From positions 1 to 64,000 of the forward strand of contig CAYUCB010000003.1 in assembly GCA_964443075.1 (NCBI GenBank): a stretch of 64,000 bases of DNA, given 5' to 3'. Each line of letters begins with the position of its first letter. Within the stretch, counting starts at the first letter, position 1. Shown piece after piece: positions 43,050 through 49,296 of this stretch. Both the position numbers and the translations under genes were made by a program. The notes beneath the pieces were generated by a model. That model was given only the letters and a program-made list of their open reading frames with translations. It did no database searches and had not been told where the DNA came from. Source of the DNA: DSQQ01 sp964443075. GTDB lineage: Bacteria > Chloroflexota > Anaerolineae > 4572-78 > J111.

Positions 43050-43172
43050 GTATCTTCTCAATAACTTGGGGTAAAAGCATCCTTCGACAGGCTCAGGATG
43101 CTTTACGATAGGCACACTGACGCGAAGCGTGTCGAAGTGTGCCATTCATTCCCCGGTTTTTTGAGAAGATAC
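43050..43172. mobile_element. MITE-like element, copy D (8-bp target duplication)
   Basis: A 123-bp element with termini GTATCTTCTCAATAACTTGG and, in inverse, TTTTTTGAGAAGATAC. It is the same element as copy C but inverted, sharing GGGTAAAAGCATCCTTCGAC and GATAGGCACACTGA. Flanks CGATATAA (43042-43049) and CGAAATAA (43173-43180) match at 7 of 8 bases. Confidence 0.82.
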
Positions 43173-43178
43173 CGAAAT

Positions 43179-43229
43179 AAGGCGTAAAACGTAATGATTT
43201 GCTCAAAAAATCATTGCGCTTTACGCCTT
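43179..43229. repeat. GCGTAAAACGTAATG palindrome
   Basis: Arms AAGGCGTAAAACGTAATGA (43179) and TCATTGCGCTTTACGCCTT (ending 43229) are inverses with two mismatches. It is the same family as the interior of the nrdJ-proximal MITE and the unit at 49206. It abuts copy D. Confidence 0.7.
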
Positions 43230-43280
43230 ATGTTTTAGCCGGGTTGGGATATTATTTTCTTTGCCTGTGCTGGTTAGAGG

Positions 43281-43613
43281 CTAAAAACCTGAACGAACAA
43301 CTATCGGTATGAGCAGCGGCGTGCATATCAACAAAGCCAGGGTGATGCCTAGGCTGATTAAAACAATAGCCCAGAGCGGCACGCTGTTGGCAAAAAACAG
43401 CTTTACCACCAGCCAGTTAACCAGGCTGGTCACCCCTACATTGGCGGCAAACACCACGCAGGCGTAACCGGCAATCATCGGCGTTGCTTGCGATTCGCTA
43501 AAGCCGTTGAGGGCTAACAGCAGGAAAATGCCGCCCATCACCCCGCCCAGGGCCATGGTTACCGCCGAAATGACCAGCGTGATAAGGACAATAATAAGCC
43601 AGGCCATCTCCAC
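43281..43613 (-). CDS. Small membrane protein of unknown function
   Basis: A 110-residue protein with three hydrophobic segments (about 4-34, 45-70 and 78-108), and hardly any soluble part. The N-terminal segment is glycine-rich (TMALGGVMGGIFLLLAL). It is a single gene between repeats, with GGAGTGG upstream of its ATG. No family recognised. It could be a small subunit of a transporter or a stress membrane protein, but nothing in the context supports a choice. Confidence 0.55.
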   Translation of the reverse strand: MEMAWLIIVLITLVISAVTMALGGVMGGIFLLLALNGFSESQATPMIAGYACVVFAANVGVTSLVNWLVVKLFFANSVPLWAIVLISLGITLALLICTPLLIPIVVRSGF

Positions 43614-43971
43614 TCCTTTAAAAATAGTCCACAGATGACACAGATGGGCGCAGATAAAACAGATTAGAAATTAGAAAATCTGTGCGCTTCGCAGTCTGTG
43701 GGCCAAATTTTTATACTTGGTGGTGCGCTAATAATCCCCCCTAATCCCCGCCCAAATTGGTGGAAAAAACCTATCTGGACATCTATACCTGCCGACGGTC
43801 ATATTCTTAACTTTTTGGGACACAGATTGCACAGACACCTGCCCGCACCGCAGGTGCGGGTAAACCCAGATTGAGTCAAAAAATTAAAGAAAATCCGTGA
43901 AATCTGGGTTCATCTGTGTCCTATTTCAAAATCTCAAAAGTTAAATTTGTGGCCGTACCAAGTATATACCG
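43614..43971. repeat. Repeat-filled intergenic region
   Basis: A 358-bp gap without a gene. It holds CACAGATGACACAGATG-type stretches, an inverted pair GGGACACAGATT (43818) with TCTGTGTCC (43913), an inverted pair AACCCAGATT (43863) with AATCTGGGTT (43901), a hairpin CCCGCACC-GCAGGTGCGGG, and outer halves TATACTTGGT (43711) and ACCAAGTATA (43957). The outer pair suggests a complete nested element from 43711 to 43966. Confidence 0.5.
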
Positions 43972-44937
43972 CTAACGTTTGGTCTGAGTTTGCCATTGCT
44001 GTACCTGGGCGTAATGCTCGGCGTAATGTTCGGTCAGGTGTTGCAGCAGTTCGGCCAGCGTGCCCTGGTCGTTAGGCCAGGGATAAGGCCCACGCAGGCT
44101 CCAATCGCCGGGGAGCAGGCTGGCCACAAATTGATTTGTGGCGGCGGCCACTTCGGTCAGGTCATGACGGGTGTCGGCCCAACTCTGGCCTTTACGCCGG
44201 GCGGCCAGAATCTCATTCCATTTTTCTTCACCCAGGGTATCGCTGACCGGCGGAACCTCCGGCAGCGAGGGGTCGTGGATGTGCTGGGCGGCTTTAAGCA
44301 TGCGCCAGGCCCAATCAATCACGTGTCCTACCACATCTTTAATCGCCCACTCGCCCACCGCGTTGGGGGTTAGCGCGTCGGCTTCGCTCAGGCGGTCAAC
44401 CACAGCCAAAAAATCGGCCTGTTGGCCGGTCAGGGCGGCTTTGATGACTTCCGGGTTGATAGCCTGCTCCAACGTTTTGCGCCAGCGTTCAATCTCGGCG
44501 GCGTGCTCGCGCTCGTGCTCAATCATCACATCAATCACATAACTGCGGATGGTCAGAGTGCGCCCGTGCCGCTCGCGGCGCATGTCAATTTCTTTATGTT
44601 CCAACCCGCCAATAATTTCGACAATACGGCGATGGGTGGTCTTAACTTCGGCCACCAGCTCGGATAACGGCCGGTCGCGCCAGGCCGCCAGCGAGAGCTG
44701 GTTAAACTCATCTACTTCAACCCCGGCCACCTCGCTGGCCCGATTTTGTAGCATCAGCGGCAGGGTGCGCAGGACGCGCTGGTCCCAGCCCAGCACATGG
44801 GCCAGTACATCTTTAACCGTCCAGCCCGGATAGAGGGGCGTTTGGGTCATCTCGCGCCACGATAACCCTTCGATGGCCTGTAACAATTTGTCGCGGCCGT
44901 AATTTAAATCAGAAACGATGGCTTGAATGCTACTCAC
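43972..44937 (-). CDS. Tandem DinB/DfsB-family protein
   Basis: A 321-residue protein made of two DinB-type four-helix bundles (about 1-160 and 165-320). LYPGWTVKDVLAHVLGWDQ with MIEHEREHAAEIERW in the first, and AVGEWAIKDVVGHVIDWAW with LTEHYAEHYAQVQQW in the second, each place the His residues that bind a metal. The GTG at 44937 is chosen because GGAG lies 9 nt upstream and the protein starts at the domain; longer in-frame versions only read the preceding gene in another frame. It overlaps the diaphorase subunit gene by 8 bp. Function unknown. Confidence 0.78.
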   Translation of the reverse strand: MSSIQAIVSDLNYGRDKLLQAIEGLSWREMTQTPLYPGWTVKDVLAHVLGWDQRVLRTLPLMLQNRASEVAGVEVDEFNQLSLAAWRDRPLSELVAEVKTTHRRIVEIIGGLEHKEIDMRRERHGRTLTIRSYVIDVMIEHEREHAAEIERWRKTLEQAINPEVIKAALTGQQADFLAVVDRLSEADALTPNAVGEWAIKDVVGHVIDWAWRMLKAAQHIHDPSLPEVPPVSDTLGEEKWNEILAARRKGQSWADTRHDLTEVAAATNQFVASLLPGDWSLRGPYPWPNDQGTLAELLQHLTEHYAEHYAQVQQWQTQTKR

Positions 44938-45583
44938 GCGCTTGCTCCAGCTTCCACTCGACCACTCCCTTGAGCGCCCCGGTGGGGCAAACGCCCACGC
45001 AGTTGCCGCAAAAAACGCAAGAGGTGTCGGGCATATCTTCATTAAAAAAGGTGGCGACGTGGCTGTTAAGGCCGCGTTGGCCCCAGGTGAGGGCGTAGGT
45101 GTGCTGCACGTCATCGGCGCACACCTGAATGCAGCGCCAGCACATCACACACTGACTGTAATCGCGAATGTAAAAGGGGTTATCCTGGATGACGGTAAAT
45201 TGCTCCCGGCGCGCCGGCCCGCCGCTGAAGCGGGTGGTATCGGCTCCGGCCTGCTGAATCTGCGCCTGGATTTCCGGGGCGTCGTGCAGGTCAACGGTAG
45301 AGGCCAGCAGTTCCAGGATGACCTTACGGCTGGTCAAAACCCGCTCGCTTTGGGTTTTGACCCCCATGCCCTCGGTCACAGGGGTGACACAGGCCGGTTG
45401 CAGCACCCGCATCTTTTCCACCTCCACCACGCACAGGCGGCAGACCGCCGGCGGGGTTAAGGTCGGGTGGTAACAAATAGTGGGGATGGACACACCCAGA
45501 GTCGCCGCCGCGTTGAGAATAGTGGTGCCCTTGGGCACGGTGACGGTTTGGCCGTCAATGGTTAGTGTTATGGGTTTAGTCAT
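44930..45583 (-). CDS. HoxU/NuoG-like iron-sulfur subunit
   Basis: A 217-residue electron-transfer subunit. An N-terminal 2Fe-2S ferredoxin domain (PTICYHPTLTPPAVCRLCVV, then QPACVTPV) is followed by a His-Cys 4Fe-4S region and a two-cluster ferredoxin domain (CVMCWRCIQVC and CVFCGNCVGVCPTGA). This matches HoxU or the N-terminal part of NuoG/formate dehydrogenase alpha, without a catalytic domain. The matching NuoE-NuoF fusion lies 3.6 kb upstream on the same strand, separated by the restriction cassette and two other genes. It probably passes electrons from NADH to a hydrogenase or dehydrogenase encoded elsewhere. Confidence 0.85.
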   Translation of the reverse strand: MTKPITLTIDGQTVTVPKGTTILNAAATLGVSIPTICYHPTLTPPAVCRLCVVEVEKMRVLQPACVTPVTEGMGVKTQSERVLTSRKVILELLASTVDLHDAPEIQAQIQQAGADTTRFSGGPARREQFTVIQDNPFYIRDYSQCVMCWRCIQVCADDVQHTYALTWGQRGLNSHVATFFNEDMPDTSCVFCGNCVGVCPTGALKGVVEWKLEQARE

Positions 45584-45693
45584 CGTTTACCTTCACCTGC
45601 ATGGCTTCAATGAAAATCGTAAGTTGGGTCGAGTCTACAGCGAAACCCAATCGGTGGGTTTTACTTCATTCAACTCAACCTACAGAAACTTTT

Positions 45694-45713
45694 AATTATG
45701 CTAACTATAGTAT
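45694..45713. promoter_or_regulatory. 20-bp repeat upstream of the controller gene
   Basis: AATTATGCTAACTATAGTAT, identical to 47817-47836, lies 61 bp before the controller gene start. Its core ACTATAGT is a perfect 8-bp palindrome, like the operators of restriction controller proteins. It may be the controller operator or one end of the island. Confidence 0.6.
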
Positions 45714-45774
45714 GTAGACCATTGCTTACATCCATTTTATCATGCTTTTTATGTAAAATACACCACGAGGAATT

Positions 45775-46005
45775 GTGAAAAGTAAATTGCTATCCCAGTT
45801 TGGTAATAAAGTAAGAGAAGAAAGACTCAGACGTAGTTATTCCCAAGAACAGTTAGCAGATCTTGCCGGTCTGCATCGTACTTATATTGGCATGATTGAA
45901 CGTGCAGAGAAAAATATTACCTTAGAAAACATCGGCAAAATTGCCAAAGCATTAGACTTAAAAATAGCAATCTTGCTACAGAATGTAGAAGATGATGATG
46001 ATTAG
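45775..46005 (+). CDS. XRE-family controller (C) protein of a restriction-modification system
   Basis: A 76-residue helix-turn-helix protein. SYSQEQLADLAGLHRTYIGM is the HTH, and RAEKNITLENIGKIAKALDL completes the five-helix fold. Size and position directly before a nuclease gene match C proteins, which time expression of restriction and methylation. GTG start with GAGG 5 nt upstream. AT-rich, unlike flanking chromosome. It overlaps the HNH gene by 14 bp. Confidence 0.85.
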   Translation: MKSKLLSQFGNKVREERLRRSYSQEQLADLAGLHRTYIGMIERAEKNITLENIGKIAKALDLKIAILLQNVEDDDD

Positions 46006-46735
46006 GATTGAGAATATCGTAAGTATCGAAAAAAATAAAGGGGGTGGGGGATACGCAATTTCATTTGAAAATGGGCGTAAGATTTTATTAACAAAACGGC
46101 GTACAATCCCATCTTTACTCATCTTGTTAAAGTACGGCGATGGCTGTGAGGCAGATTTGCAGAAAGGGTCTGAACGTTTACCAGAAATTAAACGTATTCT
46201 TCAAGGTAAAATGCCAAACGATTGGATTCAAGACTCTTACGCTGATGCCAACAAACCTTTTAGCGAGCTTTGGAATGAAGAAGGATTTGTGTGGATTACA
46301 AATACCCCACGTGACAGAAGACTCGGTAGCCAAAGGTATGTGTTAAATCCTGAAGATCACGAGAAATTTTTCGCAAACGCAATTCAAAAAGCTAACAGAC
46401 GCTCATTGACCCCAAAAGAAAAGGAACAAATCAGAAATGAGCAATATTTTCAGTGCAACATTTGTAAGTCTCAGGTTTATCCACGTTCAAAAGTAAAAAA
46501 CAACGCCTTTAGTAGAGATCGTGTTCGTGAGGTATTTGATCACCGTATTCCCGTTGAAAAGGGTGGTTCCAGCGAATTAAAAAATTTCCAGGCACTTTGC
46601 TTTTACTGTAACAAGTCAAAATGGCAAATTTGCACTATTTGCTCATCTGAGACATGTGAAAAATGTGCTTTGGCCTATCCAGAACGCAATAAGATTATTA
46701 CTCCCACTCAAGAAGACATTAGCGATAGGATGTAA
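45992..46735 (+). CDS. HNH restriction endonuclease (putative)
   Basis: A 247-residue protein. The N-terminal 150 residues are of no known family. The C-terminal half is an HNH nuclease: CNICKSQVY begins the zinc site, REVFDHRIPVEKGGSSELKN is the DH...N core, and CFYCNKSKWQICTIC completes the Cys pairs. It lies between a controller and a C5-methyltransferase gene, so it is the likely restriction enzyme. Its stop abuts the convergent methyltransferase stop with no gap. It begins with three Met codons. Recognition site unknown. Confidence 0.82.
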   Translation: MMMIRIENIVSIEKNKGGGGYAISFENGRKILLTKRRTIPSLLILLKYGDGCEADLQKGSERLPEIKRILQGKMPNDWIQDSYADANKPFSELWNEEGFVWITNTPRDRRLGSQRYVLNPEDHEKFFANAIQKANRRSLTPKEKEQIRNEQYFQCNICKSQVYPRSKVKNNAFSRDRVREVFDHRIPVEKGGSSELKNFQALCFYCNKSKWQICTICSSETCEKCALAYPERNKIITPTQEDISDRM

Positions 46736-47797
46736 TTACGGAAATAAGCTTGCTTGCTGATACATTTCACTTTGCAACACGATTCTTTGACTATGTTTTT
46801 TACCACTGGAGTTCAATGCCTCGATTATTTTTTCTCCTATTTTAGTAATAACTGGTGGTGTAACTGCATTTGCTAGTTGTTTAATAGCGTGAGTACGAGC
46901 AATTGGAAAAACGAAATTATCAGGAAACCCCATCAATCTCTTCATTTCAAGTAAATTTAGATGCCTGCGTTCTCGAACATAAACTGGTATCATTGCTCCA
47001 CCACCACTAATACTTACTGCAAAAGTGGGAAAAGGTTCAGTAACAGGAAAAGCTCTTATTCCACTAGAACGCATTTGTAACACACAATCTTCTAAATCAA
47101 TACCATCTGGTTTTTTTTCCAACTCCACTCTGGTTTTTGGTACACGGAAAGACATTTCGTTAAGTGATTTTCGGCCTGAATACAATTCAATGTACTCAAG
47201 CCAACGGGCAGAAACAGGATGTTCCTTGTTATTTTGATCAATAATATCCTCAAATGGTTTTGTTATTTCTTTTTCAACCGGAAACGAGAACTTGTAATAT
47301 GCTTCTTTTGACCTAAAACCAATAATAAATAATCTCTCTCTACTTTGAGCTACTCCAAAATATTTACTATTTACAACTTTATGTTTAGTATAGTATCCTT
47401 GCTCATTAAGCATACGGACAATAGTTTTTATTGTTTCGCCTCGCTCAAGATATAAAAGGTGTTTAACATTTTCCAGAAATACCACCTCTGGCATACTTTC
47501 CTGAACAAGCCTAATGATATGGTTAAAAACGTTGCTACGTGAGTCTGAGAACCCTTTTCTTTTTCCGGCTATTGAAAATGGCTGACAGGGAAACCCAGCA
47601 CAAAAAATATTGTATTTAGGTAGAGTGATTGTCTCTACATTTGCAATATCTTTGGCATCAAAATTAGTACCAAAGTTGGAAAGATACGTTTCCTCACATT
47701 TTTCATCTATATCACAAGAGAATACAGACTTACAGCCTAATTTCTCTAACCCGACACGAAAGCCGCCAATTCCAGCGCAAAAATCAACAAATTTCAT
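46736..47797 (-). CDS. DNA (cytosine-5) methyltransferase
   Basis: A 353-residue C5 methyltransferase. FVDFCAGIGGFRVGL is motif I, FCAGFPCQPFSIAG is motif IV with the catalytic PC, FLENVKHLLYL is motif VI (ENV), YFGVAQSRERLFIIGF is motif VIII, and QLANAVTPPV is motif X. The variable region between motifs VIII and IX (about 175-260) reads the target. The ATG at 47797 is chosen because it starts directly at motif I with AAGG upstream. It protects DNA from the neighbouring HNH enzyme. AT-rich throughout. Confidence 0.92.
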   Translation of the reverse strand: MKFVDFCAGIGGFRVGLEKLGCKSVFSCDIDEKCEETYLSNFGTNFDAKDIANVETITLPKYNIFCAGFPCQPFSIAGKRKGFSDSRSNVFNHIIRLVQESMPEVVFLENVKHLLYLERGETIKTIVRMLNEQGYYTKHKVVNSKYFGVAQSRERLFIIGFRSKEAYYKFSFPVEKEITKPFEDIIDQNNKEHPVSARWLEYIELYSGRKSLNEMSFRVPKTRVELEKKPDGIDLEDCVLQMRSSGIRAFPVTEPFPTFAVSISGGGAMIPVYVRERRHLNLLEMKRLMGFPDNFVFPIARTHAIKQLANAVTPPVITKIGEKIIEALNSSGKKHSQRIVLQSEMYQQASLFP

Positions 47798-47816
47798 AGA
47801 ATTAACCTTACAATTC

Positions 47817-47836
47817 AATTATGCTAACTATAGTAT
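47817..47836. promoter_or_regulatory. 20-bp repeat upstream of the methyltransferase gene
   Basis: AATTATGCTAACTATAGTAT, an exact copy of 45694-45713, ends at the upstream side of the methyltransferase gene (20 bp before its ATG). As an operator it would let the controller protein act on both transcription units. As a direct repeat it marks the outer limit of the cassette. Confidence 0.6.
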
Positions 47837-47935
47837 ACACAAATGTAGGATTAGAACAAATTAGCGTAGAGTAATAATAACACCAAATAGGATAAAATAT
47901 AAGAATGGTGTTAAAAATGTATCTTCGCAAAAAAT

Positions 47936-48607
47936 TTAAACGGTTAACCCCACCTCGCCGGTGGCCCAAAATTGCACCCCGGCCCCGATAAACGACAGCC
48001 CAAAAAAGAGTAGCAGCCCGCCGCAGGCTAACATCACCCAACGATAAACGCCGGGGCTGACCAGGCCACGCCCGGAGCCGGTCAACCAGGCCAGGCCGGT
48101 CAGCCAGAGCACGTCGGTGAGCCAGTGGGCCAGAAAGAGCAGTACCAACCCGCCCGGTCCCCAAACCAGGGCTTGCCGGATGTAAAAAGGTGTAATCAAA
48201 GCCCACCACAGCCACCAGTAAGGGTTGCTCAGGCTAAAAATAATGCCGGTGGGCACCAGGCCAAAACGGGCCGCCTGGGGAGCCTCGCCCGTCAGAGTAA
48301 GCTGCCGCCGCCAGGCCGACGCGGCCAGACTCCAGCCCATCCAGGCCAGAAAGCCGCCGCCGCTCACGGCGATAGCTCCCGCCAGCAGCGGTTGTTTGAA
48401 CCAGGCATCGCGCCCTAACAGCAGCACCAGGGCGATGAGGCCCACGTAAGTGGCTTCAACCAGGCCGTGCCCGGCAGCCAGCCACCAGCCGGCCCACCGG
48501 CCCCGCCGCGAGCCTTCGGCAATAGCCATAGTGGTCAGCGGGCCGGGCGCTAACGCCCCGGTCAGGCTAATGAGGAAAAAGGTTATCAGTAGTTCCAGCA
48601 TTTCCAT
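47936..48607 (-). CDS. LysE-family translocator
   Basis: A polytopic protein of about 223 residues, with six hydrophobic segments. LITFFLISLTGALAPGPLT followed by EGSRRGRWAGWWLAAGHG is the LysE/RhtB signature for amino-acid or small-metabolite exporters. A second conserved FSLNPYWWLWW-like segment (SLSNPYWWLWWALI) follows. The ATG at 48607 is chosen so that the protein starts at the first membrane segment; an upstream in-frame start would overlap the preceding gene. No strong ribosome site. Confidence 0.82.
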   Translation of the reverse strand: MEMLELLITFFLISLTGALAPGPLTTMAIAEGSRRGRWAGWWLAAGHGLVEATYVGLIALVLLLGRDAWFKQPLLAGAIAVSGGGFLAWMGWSLAASAWRRQLTLTGEAPQAARFGLVPTGIIFSLSNPYWWLWWALITPFYIRQALVWGPGGLVLLFLAHWLTDVLWLTGLAWLTGSGRGLVSPGVYRWVMLACGGLLLFFGLSFIGAGVQFWATGEVGLTV

Positions 48608-48650
48608 CGGTAAGCCGTTTAACTTAGGGATGACCCTGAATTCCCGTTTC

Positions 48651-49166
48651 TCACTTCCAGCCCAGAAACTTAAAGCGGCGTTTGCCCCGAGATTTCTTAG
48701 GGGTAGCTTTCTCAATGGCTTCTATCACCGTTTGGCGGAATTTTTGGGCGGCTAATTCTGGCCCCATGCCAATATAGCCTTGCATCCGCCTGGGTGTGGC
48801 GCCAACAAAGCCAAACACCTCTAAGCCGGTATCTTTAACCAGTCGGGAAGAATAAGGCTGAACTTGAATATCCTGAAGTTTGGCCGATTGAACGACTGTG
48901 CCGGTTTTATCGCCGCTGCGGGCCCAAACCAGCCATTGCGGCGTGACCAGCATGGCTGTGTGCGAGATGGTGTCGGGGTCGTCCCCTAACAGAGCCGCCA
49001 GAGGCCCGATAGGTTCCTTTTCTGAGGTGGTTTCACAGCACATAAGTATTTCCACCTCAACATTGCTCAACCTTTGCTGGCTAAGATAGGTGTGGATGGC
49101 TTGAGCCAATTCCGGTTGCAGCTCCGCCAAAGCGCACTCTCTGGTGGAGCGGTGATACTTGCTCAT
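48651..49166 (-). CDS. Conserved-looking hypothetical protein
   Basis: A 171-residue soluble protein of no recognised family. The middle (SHTAMLVTPQWLVWARSGDK, then LQDIQVQPYSSRL) looks like a PH-like beta sandwich of the kind found in bacterial PH-domain proteins, and the C-terminus is a helix followed by a very basic tail (KKSRGKRRFKFLGWK). AAGGAA lies 7 nt before the ATG. It sits between LysE and the NuoE-NuoF gene on the same strand. Confidence 0.6.
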   Translation of the reverse strand: MSKYHRSTRECALAELQPELAQAIHTYLSQQRLSNVEVEILMCCETTSEKEPIGPLAALLGDDPDTISHTAMLVTPQWLVWARSGDKTGTVVQSAKLQDIQVQPYSSRLVKDTGLEVFGFVGATPRRMQGYIGMGPELAAQKFRQTVIEAIEKATPKKSRGKRRFKFLGWK

Positions 49167-49205
49167 TATAGGTTCCTTTAGGGAGTTCCAAGATTTGGAT
49201 GTTTC

Positions 49206-49296
49206 TAAAACGTAAAGCGTAAAACGTAATGGTTTTATGAAGCAAATTCGTTACGGCCTGCACCCGTTTTTTGGGTGTTTACGTTTCGCGTTTTAT
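49206..49296. repeat. CGTAAAACG palindrome straddling a stop codon
   Basis: TAAAACGTAAAGCGTAAAAC (from 49206) and GTTTACGTTTCGCGTTTTAT (ending about 49296) are imperfect inverses. The NuoE-NuoF gene's last 20 codons and stop lie inside. A 16-bp stretch GGGAGTTCCAAGATTT just before it (49181-49196) recurs exactly at 59807-59822, also followed by TAAAACGTAAA. Confidence 0.6.

Noticed and set aside
44938..45114. Longer start of the DinB-like gene within the iron-sulfur subunit gene
   Set aside because: The extra residues only translate the opposite frame of a well-supported gene; the GTG at 44937 has a ribosome site and starts at the domain.
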